A stretch of 64,000 nucleotides of DNA, from contig JWIH01000016.1 in assembly GCA_000814665.1 (NCBI GenBank), positions 297,409 through 361,408 of the forward strand. Reading direction: 5' to 3'. The position numbers and the translations under genes are program-made. Within the stretch, counting starts at the first letter, position 1, and the number at the start of each line of letters is the position of its first letter. Below are positions 25,155-34,200 of the stretch, one piece after another. Below the pieces are notes generated by a model. That model ran no database searches. It was not told the origin of the DNA and worked only from the letters and a program-made list of their open reading frames with translations. This stretch comes from Pseudoalteromonas flavipulchra NCIMB 2033 = ATCC BAA-314 (lineage in GTDB: Bacteria; Pseudomonadota; Gammaproteobacteria; Enterobacterales; Alteromonadaceae).

Positions 25155-25817
25155 ATGTATCAACATATTGATAATGAAAACAATAAAATAAGTCTACCAG
25201 CGGGAAAAATCGTTTGTGTTGGTAGAAACTACGTAGCGCATGCCAAAGAGCTAGATAATCCCATTCCAAGCAGTCCGTTGTTGTTTATCAAACCAGCAAC
25301 GAGCTTAGTACCATTTAATAATGAAATGATGTTGGACGCCGCACTTGGCGAACATCATTATGAGGCCGAGCTTGCACTATTAGTAGGCACCAAAATTGAT
25401 GCAAAAACCCCTGCGCCTCTCAAGCATATCGCTGGAATTGGGCTGGCACTCGATTTGACATTACGAGACTTGCAAAGTGAGCTAAAAGCACAAGGGCACC
25501 CATGGGAGCGGGCCAAGGCCTATGATAATAGTTGCCCAATGACGCCTTTTGTACCATGTGATGAAAACACCTTTGCTGAGTGTATTGAATATCGTTTTTG
25601 GCAAAATGGAGAGCTTAAACAGCATGGCGATTCTAGCTTAATGATTTTTCCAATCACTGAGTTGCTAAAGGACATTGCTCGCTACTTTACGCTTCAGCCA
25701 GGAGATATTGTCTTAACAGGAACACCAAAAGGGGTGGGGAGCCTAGCGCATGGCGATGAACTTACACTACAGCTGAAAAGCCATACTCCTTGGCATGGCA
25801 AACTTGCGATAGATTAG
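25155..25817 (+). CDS. Fumarylacetoacetate hydrolase family protein
   Basis: A 220-residue FAH-fold enzyme, close in size and wording to E. coli YcgM. The words KIVCVGRNYVAHAKEL, LFIKPATSLV, HHYEAELALLVG (the E-x-E metal ligands), GIGLALDLTLRDLQ (Asp ligand), and PGDIVLTGTPKGVG appear in family order. Members act as acylpyruvases, oxaloacetate decarboxylases or tautomerases in central or aromatic metabolism. ATG 25155 follows GAGAGGGTG; an ATG 69 bp upstream has no ribosome site. Confidence 0.9.
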   Translation: MYQHIDNENNKISLPAGKIVCVGRNYVAHAKELDNPIPSSPLLFIKPATSLVPFNNEMMLDAALGEHHYEAELALLVGTKIDAKTPAPLKHIAGIGLALDLTLRDLQSELKAQGHPWERAKAYDNSCPMTPFVPCDENTFAECIEYRFWQNGELKQHGDSSLMIFPITELLKDIARYFTLQPGDIVLTGTPKGVGSLAHGDELTLQLKSHTPWHGKLAID

Positions 25818-25851
25818 ATTCTCGCTTTTATGTACATCGCTGCGTAGTCTG

Positions 25852-27105
25852 TTACGACTGCGCAGCAACGAGCTCAGCTTCCGGTTGATTGATTGTGCTC
25901 GAGCAGCACAGCATGATAGCAACGAGTGAAATTGCGCCTAATATTATCCAGCTGATAGTCAGGCTGACGTAGCCCAACAGTAAAGCGGTTAACGCAGAGC
26001 CGAGCAAGCCACCAAAGCGAGTGGTCAGTGACATAATTGACTCCACACTGGCTCGCACGTTATCGCTACTCAGTTGATGTTGTAGTTGCAGTTGTGCCGG
26101 TTGCGCTAGTCCCATACAAAGATAAAAGCACAGCAGGGCTACAATCAGTAATGGTAGTGACGTAACCCAAGCAAGTAACAGCACAAAGGCTAATTTGGCG
26201 AAATGAGCGAACGCCATGACATATCCTAAGCGTTGACCAAATAGAGAACAGATCGGAGCGCTGATCGCAGCAGCGACGCCATTTAATACAAATCCAGCTG
26301 CCATCATTGCTGGGAATATCCACGCAATAGAGTCAACTGGTGCACTACTATAGCGCTCTGCTAGAGCAGGCCAAAACTTCTCTATGCTACTGGCAACAGG
26401 AATTGCAAAAACAATCACCAACAGCAGCCTTTGCATACCACTTTGCTTACAAGTTGCCAGCATGGTCTTAGCTTGGCTAATCAGGCCTTTCTCAACCACC
26501 TCTTGCTGAGGTCTCGTTGACTCTTTCACCACGACAAAAGTACATGCAAATACCACACACAATACCACTATCGAAACCAAGATTAAGGCTTGATACAAGT
26601 GGTTGAGCTGTTGTGTTGGGCTAGTAGCAAACGCCAAAAAGAGAGCGGCAAATAAAGCGGCACTGGCGCCGATAAGATAGCCAATACCATACACTTTACC
26701 GAACCCTTTATTCAGTGGCTCATCTCCTTCAAGCTTTTGATAAGTTTCAACAAACCATGCGTTGAGCGTGCCAGTTAACGACGCCTGACTTAATCCCCAA
26801 CATGCCATGGCTAAGCAGACGTGCCAAAAGTCTTCACTCAACAATAAAAGTAAGTTGCATACAGCGGCAAATACCAAAGAAGCTAAAAATACTTTGCGGC
26901 GACCAATGGCATCTGCCGCAATACCGCTTGGTACTTCAAACACCACGATAGTGATAGCCATGACCACCATAGCCAAGGCCACATCTTGCAATGCTAGGCC
27001 TAAGTTCAGCATGTAGGGCGTAAAAATAGGGAGCACCAGCATACTGGCAAACATAGTTAATCCAAGGTGGATGCCGTATCGTGTAGCAAATTGTGAACGA
27101 GTCAT
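25852..27105 (-). CDS. MFS transporter, probable exporter of the NRPS product
   Basis: A 417-residue major facilitator protein with twelve hydrophobic segments. The loop 2-3 motif is VPSGIAADAIGRRKVF, followed by FAAVCNLLLLL, typical of drug/H+ antiporter-like members. Its ATG overlaps the TGA of the last NRPS gene by 4 bp on the same strand, so it is the final gene of the NRPS operon and the natural candidate for product export or self-protection. That role is inferred from position. Confidence 0.88.
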   Translation of the reverse strand: MTRSQFATRYGIHLGLTMFASMLVLPIFTPYMLNLGLALQDVALAMVVMAITIVVFEVPSGIAADAIGRRKVFLASLVFAAVCNLLLLLSEDFWHVCLAMACWGLSQASLTGTLNAWFVETYQKLEGDEPLNKGFGKVYGIGYLIGASAALFAALFLAFATSPTQQLNHLYQALILVSIVVLCVVFACTFVVVKESTRPQQEVVEKGLISQAKTMLATCKQSGMQRLLLVIVFAIPVASSIEKFWPALAERYSSAPVDSIAWIFPAMMAAGFVLNGVAAAISAPICSLFGQRLGYVMAFAHFAKLAFVLLLAWVTSLPLLIVALLCFYLCMGLAQPAQLQLQHQLSSDNVRASVESIMSLTTRFGGLLGSALTALLLGYVSLTISWIILGAISLVAIMLCCSSTINQPEAELVAAQS

Positions 27106-30100
27106 GCGCGTTGCTCCACAGTGGTTGCGGCGCTATTCGTTTGCTGCATTAACGCATTAATGTGTGACGCGATGATAGATAAGTCTTTCGCGTCGGTCAT
27201 GATTTCATCGTGTGCACTTTCAAGCGTAATATAGTCTGCATTGGCAAGTAAGTTTTCAAAACCATTTCTATCACTTGCAAACGTCCGCTTATACAGCGCA
27301 GGTATGTCTTCCACTTGATGGATCAACCTCAGTGCCGGAAGTGGAATGGCCTCATCACTGACATGATCGGCGATAAAGAAGCTCACAGGGAAGGTAAACG
27401 CCGTCGCGCTTTGAAAGTATTGAGTAAAGTCTAAAAATGCTCGGGCGATGGGTTTAGCGTCATCGTCTTGCGAGCGGATATACTCTTCTTCGGCGGCCTG
27501 ACGCGCTGCTGAAGTAAGTCTTGGTAAGACGGGGTCAATCAAAAAGCAGTGGACAATTTCTCTACCCATTTCGGCCAAGTAACGTGCCACTTCCAGTGAC
27601 AATGCCGCACCTTCACAAAAGCCACCCAAGTAAAGTGGGCCAGTTGGCGATACCTCTGTAATACGCTGAGCATAATAGCGCACCATAGTATGCAAGCTGA
27701 TGTGTTTGCCTGTGAACAGTTTGATATTTTCTAATGCGTGAATGCGCAGGTCGGGCGCGAGTTTTTCACACAGAGGTGCAAAGCTATCAGCGGTTGCTGC
27801 TGCTGGCATAAGGTGAAGCAGAAACTCACTCTGTGGTGCATTGAAAAAACGTGAAGGAGCGAAATGCTCATGGGCAAGCGCAGCGTCAATTGCTTGAGTT
27901 TCACTCATGGTGGCAAAATCAAGTCGGGTCTGATTATCAATAAATCTTGCCAGTTGCTGCACTGATAGGTGTTCTAGGATAAGTTGTGGAGTTAGCTGCC
28001 AATTACGCTTGCTTGCGGCACCACAAAAGCTTAATAAACTAATGGAGTCGGCACCTTGCTCAGTCACTGCCGTCGCACAACAAAGTGGACTCTGGCCTAA
28101 AACATCCTGCCAAATGGCCTGCACTTCCTTCTCTGTGTTGGTTTGTGGCACAACGAGTTGGTGCTGCTTTAGCTCAGGTTCTGGCAACTTAGTTTTGTCG
28201 AGTTTGCCGTTGAGCGTTAACGGTAACGCCGAAAGGACAGTGAAGCTATGTGGCATCATATAACTGGGAAGTAACTTGGTAAGCTGAGTTTTACAGTGGC
28301 TGAGTGCCGCAGCTTGATCGGCTGCGGGTTTGATGACCAAATAAGCATGCAGCAAGGTCTGAGCCTGCTGCTTTTTAGCAATAACCGCACAACTATCTAT
28401 ATCCGCCAGCTGATTAAGATGATGCTCAATCTCTGCCAATTCAATTCTAAAGCCTCGCACTTTGACTTGTTGATCGCCACGGTTGATATAACACAGTTGC
28501 TGTTGTGCATTCCAATACACTAAGTCGCCCGTGCGATAGTACTTTTGCATTGAGCCAAACAGATTTAGGGATACAAACTTTTCGCTGTTGAGTGTTGGGT
28601 TATTGAGGTAACGTGCAGCCACGCCATGTCCACAGACCACTAACTCGCCAGGGCAACCAAGTGGCAGTAATTCGTTATTGCGACCGACTACAGCCACTGC
28701 TCGCCCTGGGATTGGCTTGCCGATTGCTATCTCAGACTGCTGTTTAGACATCGTTTGCACTGTGGTAAACGTGGTGCACTCAGTCGGACCATAACCATTG
28801 ATAAAGTGTTTTGGACAAGATGTGGACGCCAGCAATTTATTTACCATCGACTCTGTTAATGCTTCACCACCAACGAGTAAATGAGTCAGAGAAGCGAAAA
28901 TATGCTCGTCTTGCAGCAATAAAGTGTCGAACAGTGAACGGGTTAGAAACATCGAAGTGATATTCAGCGTCTGCAATGTTGCACTGAGCTGCGCTGCAGA
29001 ATTAAGGCTGTCCTGATAGCCTAAGTTCACCTCGGCACCGTTGAGTAATGCGCTCCATATCTCAAATAGAGTGGCATCAAAAGCTGGGTTTGCGAGTTGA
29101 ATAAAGCTATCTTGGGGCTGATGCTGGTAGCTATGATTATCGAGTGCCAAAGAGCTAATTGCGGCGTGAGAGAGCAATGTGCCTTTAGGGTTTCCTGTCG
29201 TACCTGAGGTATAAATAATCGTCGCGACTTCGCTAGGTGCGATGCACATAGGCTCAAAATCCACCGTGATATCAGTATCTGCCAGACTGGTATCACAGAA
29301 AACTTCAGCGATATTGTTGTGGTTGAGTGTTGCCAATGTTTGGCTATGTTCACGCAAGGTAACAATTACATCGGCATTACTATCACTCAGTTGATATTGA
29401 TGACGCGCCACTGGGTCTTTGAGCGATAGTGTTGTGTATGCCGCGCCGGTTTTTAGTACCGCCAACATGGCAATCACAAACTCAATGTCGTTTCGCATGT
29501 AGAGTGCGACGACTTTGGGTTCAGGGCAGACTGCCAAGATTGCATTGGCAAGTTGCTTGGCTTGGTTATCAAGCTCTTGGTAGCTCAAGGTTTTATGGCG
29601 ATTACTGATAGCGGCTTTATCTGGATAACGCGCTACTATTTCAGCAAACTGGTCGGTGATACTTGCCACGCTCGGATAGGCGTGTTGCATTCCACTTAAT
29701 TGATATTGTTTTTGCTGCGCCGTGTTACTCAATAAAGGTAGGCTATAGAGAGGCTGTTGGGCGTTTTCAGCTGTTAGATATGCCTGTAAAACCGTTTGAT
29801 ATAACTCGAGGATCTGCTGCGCGTATGAGCTGGAAAAAAGTGCCGAGGCATAAGTTAACCCTAACTCAGTGGTCTTCCCTGCACTCAAGTGTAATGTTAA
29901 ATCAAACTTCGCTTGGCACTGCTGGCTAAGATCAAGGTCAACGCTTTGCCATAAGGTATGATGTTGCTCAGGGGCAAATTGACTACTGCTAAACAACGTT
30001 TGAAATATCGGGTGCATGCTAGTGTCGAGCGGCACGTCTAAGCTATTCTTAATGGCCTCAAACGGTAAGGCCTGATGTTGCTTGGCTTGATTAACGACTT

Positions 30101-31214
30101 GATTAACTTGAGTGAACCAGCGCTCAAGTAACATCGTCATGTCGATATCCGCTTTAATCGGCAATGAGTTAACAAAATATCCAAGTATGTTTTGCTGCAG
30201 TGCTGTTGGACGGTTCTCGCTCGGAATACCAACAACAAATTGACGTTGATGACTGAGTAGCGCAAGGGTGTGATACCAAGCCGCAAGCCCAAGTGTATTA
30301 ATACTAATGCGGTGCGTTTTCGCTGTTTGTTGTAACTTTAGCGTCGTACTTTCATCTAGCACAATGCTCTGTATCGCGCCGCGATGATCAAAGGTGGCTG
30401 GGCGCGACTGAGTTTGCGCAAGTTTTAATGGTTCGTAATCAGCCAATTGAGTTTGCCAATAACGTTGACTTGTTGCTTGTCGTTCACGTTGGCCGGGTGT
30501 TGCCATGTAATAAGCATAATCACTAAATTGTAGACTCAGAGGTCGATTCTCTCCCTCATAGAGTGATGTCAATTCTTGTAAAAACAGTCCCAAAGACCAT
30601 CCGTCAAAGGCGATATGATGCCAGACAAAAAACACATGTTGCTGCTCCTTTGAGGTGATGACATAGGCACGAAATGGTCGAGAATGCTGTAAGCTAAACG
30701 GCTCGTTAAAGAAATGCTCGCACTGCTCATGCAAGTTTAGATTACCAAGCTCATGATGCGTCACGACAAACGCCTCATTGGCAGGCTGCTGTATCGTCTT
30801 TCCTTGGTGATCATAGGCCACAACCATATCTAGCGCACTGTGGCGGATCACCAGTTGTTCTATTGCTGCTGTGAGTTTTTCAATATCGCAGTGCTTGGCG
30901 ATTTTGAGTAGGCATGGAATATGATAAGTACTTGCCGCGTTACTCACTTCTTGCGTAAACAGTAGTTGTTGCTGCCCAAGCGTAAGCGGAGCGCATCGCG
31001 TTTCCAATGGCAAGATAGACAGTTCATCAAAACGAGCTTTGCTATCTATGCCTTGCCTTGTGAGGTAGCGTAACAACTGTGGCTTATTCTGTTTTAACTG
31101 CTCAACAATTGCTTGGCCTTGTAAATTCACGTTGCTAGCAATTTTTAATTTATCCTCTTGCTGCCAAACGCTTATCCCACTTTGTTTTAGTTCATAAATA
31201 AATGATTCGATCAT
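27102..31214 (-). CDS. NRPS, terminal module: docking-C-A-T-TE
   Basis: 1370 residues. In order: TubC-like N-terminal docking domain (about 1-55), condensation (about 70-500, active site HHIAFDG at 199-205), adenylation (about 510-1000, IIYTSGTTGNPKG, NGYGPTE, YRTGDLV, KVRGFRIELAEIE, GKLD), carrier (Ser1057 in the unusual QGADSIS instead of GGDS), thioesterase (about 1120-1360). The TE nucleophile position is Cys1200 in GGFCEGA where type I TEs have Ser; Asp1227 (FLIDP) and His1335 (SAHDE) complete the triad. I read the ten-residue specificity code as DAFFLGGTFK, close to Val/Ile codes. It is third in the operon and releases the peptide. No epimerisation or methylation domain is present. Confidence 0.93.
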   Translation of the reverse strand: MIESFIYELKQSGISVWQQEDKLKIASNVNLQGQAIVEQLKQNKPQLLRYLTRQGIDSKARFDELSILPLETRCAPLTLGQQQLLFTQEVSNAASTYHIPCLLKIAKHCDIEKLTAAIEQLVIRHSALDMVVAYDHQGKTIQQPANEAFVVTHHELGNLNLHEQCEHFFNEPFSLQHSRPFRAYVITSKEQQHVFFVWHHIAFDGWSLGLFLQELTSLYEGENRPLSLQFSDYAYYMATPGQRERQATSQRYWQTQLADYEPLKLAQTQSRPATFDHRGAIQSIVLDESTTLKLQQTAKTHRISINTLGLAAWYHTLALLSHQRQFVVGIPSENRPTALQQNILGYFVNSLPIKADIDMTMLLERWFTQVNQVVNQAKQHQALPFEAIKNSLDVPLDTSMHPIFQTLFSSSQFAPEQHHTLWQSVDLDLSQQCQAKFDLTLHLSAGKTTELGLTYASALFSSSYAQQILELYQTVLQAYLTAENAQQPLYSLPLLSNTAQQKQYQLSGMQHAYPSVASITDQFAEIVARYPDKAAISNRHKTLSYQELDNQAKQLANAILAVCPEPKVVALYMRNDIEFVIAMLAVLKTGAAYTTLSLKDPVARHQYQLSDSNADVIVTLREHSQTLATLNHNNIAEVFCDTSLADTDITVDFEPMCIAPSEVATIIYTSGTTGNPKGTLLSHAAISSLALDNHSYQHQPQDSFIQLANPAFDATLFEIWSALLNGAEVNLGYQDSLNSAAQLSATLQTLNITSMFLTRSLFDTLLLQDEHIFASLTHLLVGGEALTESMVNKLLASTSCPKHFINGYGPTECTTFTTVQTMSKQQSEIAIGKPIPGRAVAVVGRNNELLPLGCPGELVVCGHGVAARYLNNPTLNSEKFVSLNLFGSMQKYYRTGDLVYWNAQQQLCYINRGDQQVKVRGFRIELAEIEHHLNQLADIDSCAVIAKKQQAQTLLHAYLVIKPAADQAAALSHCKTQLTKLLPSYMMPHSFTVLSALPLTLNGKLDKTKLPEPELKQHQLVVPQTNTEKEVQAIWQDVLGQSPLCCATAVTEQGADSISLLSFCGAASKRNWQLTPQLILEHLSVQQLARFIDNQTRLDFATMSETQAIDAALAHEHFAPSRFFNAPQSEFLLHLMPAAATADSFAPLCEKLAPDLRIHALENIKLFTGKHISLHTMVRYYAQRITEVSPTGPLYLGGFCEGAALSLEVARYLAEMGREIVHCFLIDPVLPRLTSAARQAAEEEYIRSQDDDAKPIARAFLDFTQYFQSATAFTFPVSFFIADHVSDEAIPLPALRLIHQVEDIPALYKRTFASDRNGFENLLANADYITLESAHDEIMTDAKDLSIIASHINALMQQTNSAATTVEQRA

Positions 31215-31217
31215 GCG

Positions 31218-34200
31218 TTATAACTCCATTTCAAATTCGCAGTCTTCGCTACTGGCGAGCGCGTTTAGCTGTTGTTCTACTTGCGTGGCAAATGCGTCAA
31301 GTTGTGGGTAAGTCAGTAAGGTCGCAACGGCAATTTCGTTGCCGAGCGCTTGACTACACAGGGCGGTAACTTGTGCTGCCTGTATGGATGAGCCACCCAA
31401 AGCAAAAAAGTCGTGTTGTAGGCCAATCTCTGAGACTTTAAGTACTTGCTGCCAAGCATTGGCAAGTTGTTGTTGTAGTTCCGTCTCTGGCGCGATATAG
31501 GTAATACTATCTTGCAGCATTGGGATGATGAGCTGTGTGGTATCAAGTTTGCCATTTACTGTCATTGGAAGTGCGTCAATCTGTGATATCGCAGCAAGCT
31601 GCATATAGCCTGGGAGTTGTTGATTCAACCATTGGAGAAGGTCGTTTACATCACACTTAGTGTTGGCGTTAAGTACGACATAACCCAACAGCACTTTGCC
31701 TGTTTCATTTAAATGTAAGTGTGCAACGGCATGCTCAACATCTGGATGCGCTTTGAGTTTATACTCGATTTCGCCTGGCTCGACGCGGTGACCATGTAAA
31801 TCCCATTGTTTGTCAGCTCTGGCAACAAATTCGAATTCACCTTGCTGATTTTTACGCACTAAGTCTCCGCTGCGGTAGAGCTTTTCGTCAGAAAAGTGGT
31901 TGTTGTCACCGCGAAGGCGATAGTCAATATAGTGTTTTGCCGTTTGCTTTGGTGCCTGCCAATAGCCCAAACCGACGCAATCACCGGCGATGTATAGCTC
32001 ACCCAAAGCGCCGTCCGGTAAAATCCGCATAAAAGAGTCCAACACATAGCAGCGAGTGTTACGAATAGGCTTACCAATAGTGATAGGTGTATTGGGATAC
32101 ACTTCACTAAGTGTTGCGGTAACACTTGTTTCACTTAATCCATATTCATTGAAATGATGCTCTGCCAACTTGTGGCTGACTGGGTCTAAACGAGAACCAC
32201 CAGAATACAATACGGTTAAGTTAATATCCGCTATCCACTTTGGAAACTGATTGATAAATACCGTAGGAATAAACGCGACGTTGACCTGTTTAGCTTTGAG
32301 ATAGCGGCACAGCTGTTGTGGATCTTTGCGTATTGGCTCTGGAATGATTTCCAGTTTGGCGCCGGCTGCTAGGGCTGGGAATATCTCGCAAATACAGGCA
32401 TCAAAAACATATTCAGCATATTGACTAGTGACTACCTGCGTATTTCCCTCTAATTTATGGGTGTTGCGCTTCTCGCTGCAGAGGTTAGCAAGGCCTTGGT
32501 AAGACAGCATCGCCCCTTTTGGTTCTCCCGTCGTCCCCGAAGTAAAAATGAGGTAAGCCAGCTTGTCTGTTGCATGATTGTTGGCTGAGAATGGCCGTAG
32601 TTGAGTACTTTGCTGTAGTGTCTGTACATCAAAGGTCAGTGTTGGTAATGCATTCCAGCTGAGTGGTGTGCGGCTAAGGAGCAGTTTTGCCTGCGCTTTT
32701 GCCATAATTTCCTGGCGACGAGCAACGGGATGATTGGCTGAGAGTGAAACAAAGGGCATACCCGCTTTTAGCGCCGCTAGCATTGCAATGGGGGCTTCTA
32801 TACCTTTATCAAAATATAGTGCAACTGGTGAGCCTTCGTCATTGGATGCAATCAACTGTGCTGCTAAGTGATCAGAAAACAAGTCTAGCTCGCGGTAACT
32901 CACGGTTTGCTCGGCGAAGCTTAATGCTGTGCGTTCTGGATACGCTGCTACTGTCTTCGCAAATTGCACTAAAAAAGCGTCATTTGGTTGTGATAATCGA
33001 GTTTCTGAGATGACTTGCTGTAGATACTCAGTACTAACTAAAGGACATTGCAGTAAAGGCTTCTCGTTGTACTGACAGAGATTTTCAAGATAACGGCAGA
33101 AAAAATGCACAAATTGTTGGCAGCGGGAAGACTGATAACGACTGCGAGCAACAATAAGCTGACCAATCAGTTGGTCTGGCATATCTTTAATCACCAAATT
33201 CCAGTCAAACTTGGCCGGGTGATATTGGTTTTGCTGGGCGGTGTCGCTGGCGACTTCAAAATGTTGATATTGCGCTGTTGGTAGTGAGAACTGATCAAAG
33301 GTAAAAAACACTTGGAACAGTGGCGATACACCCACCCCTCGGATCAACCCAAGTTGCGCGGCAATTGACTCTAGTGGCAATTGTTGGTGAGACTTTGCCG
33401 CAAGTAACAGCGTTTGGCTTTGTCTTAGATAGTCAGAAAAACTCTTATTTAAGTCGACATGCAGCGGCATCGGTAAGGTATTAACAAAGTAACCTAGCGT
33501 ATCTTTAAATGCCGAATCGCGATTATCGGTGGGGGAGCCAACGACGATACTTTCACGACTATCCCATGCACACAATGCGAGCTGAAAAGCACACAGTAGT
33601 AAGTTGTACATAGATACCTGATGTGATTTTGCCAGCGCCCTTAACTCTGCTGTTAGTGTTGCTGAGAGGGTAAAGGGGAATGCTTCACCTTGATGATCAA
33701 ACAAAGCCTGTCTTGGCTCATCGGTTGGCCATGGGGTGACATCAATATCAATCAAGTGTTGCTGCCAAAATGCTGCGGCTTCGTCGTATTGTTGTGTTGA
33801 TTGCCAATATGCATAGTCGCGAAATTGCAGTGAGGTTGGGGCAAGTGAGTGTCCCGATAGCAGCGTGTTCAGCTCATCCAACAATACTTGTGTAGACCAG
33901 CCGTCGAAGGCTATGTGATGAAATACCAGTAACACCCCAAATTCATCATCTTGGTGATACAGTCCGAGCCGCAGCGGCGCATCATTTTCAAGGTCAAATG
34001 TCTGAGCGATAAATTCACTATGCGGCGTGTTTATTAGAGTTTCGCATGTTGGCATGCCTTGCTCATCTTTATATGCCCAGCGACCTTGTTGCTGTTGAGT
34101 ATAGCGGGTGCGCAAAATAGCATGACGCTCAACCAGCTGATAGATTGCGTGTTGTAACGCTTGCTGTTGTAGCCCATTTTGGCATTTTAGCTGTAGGGGG

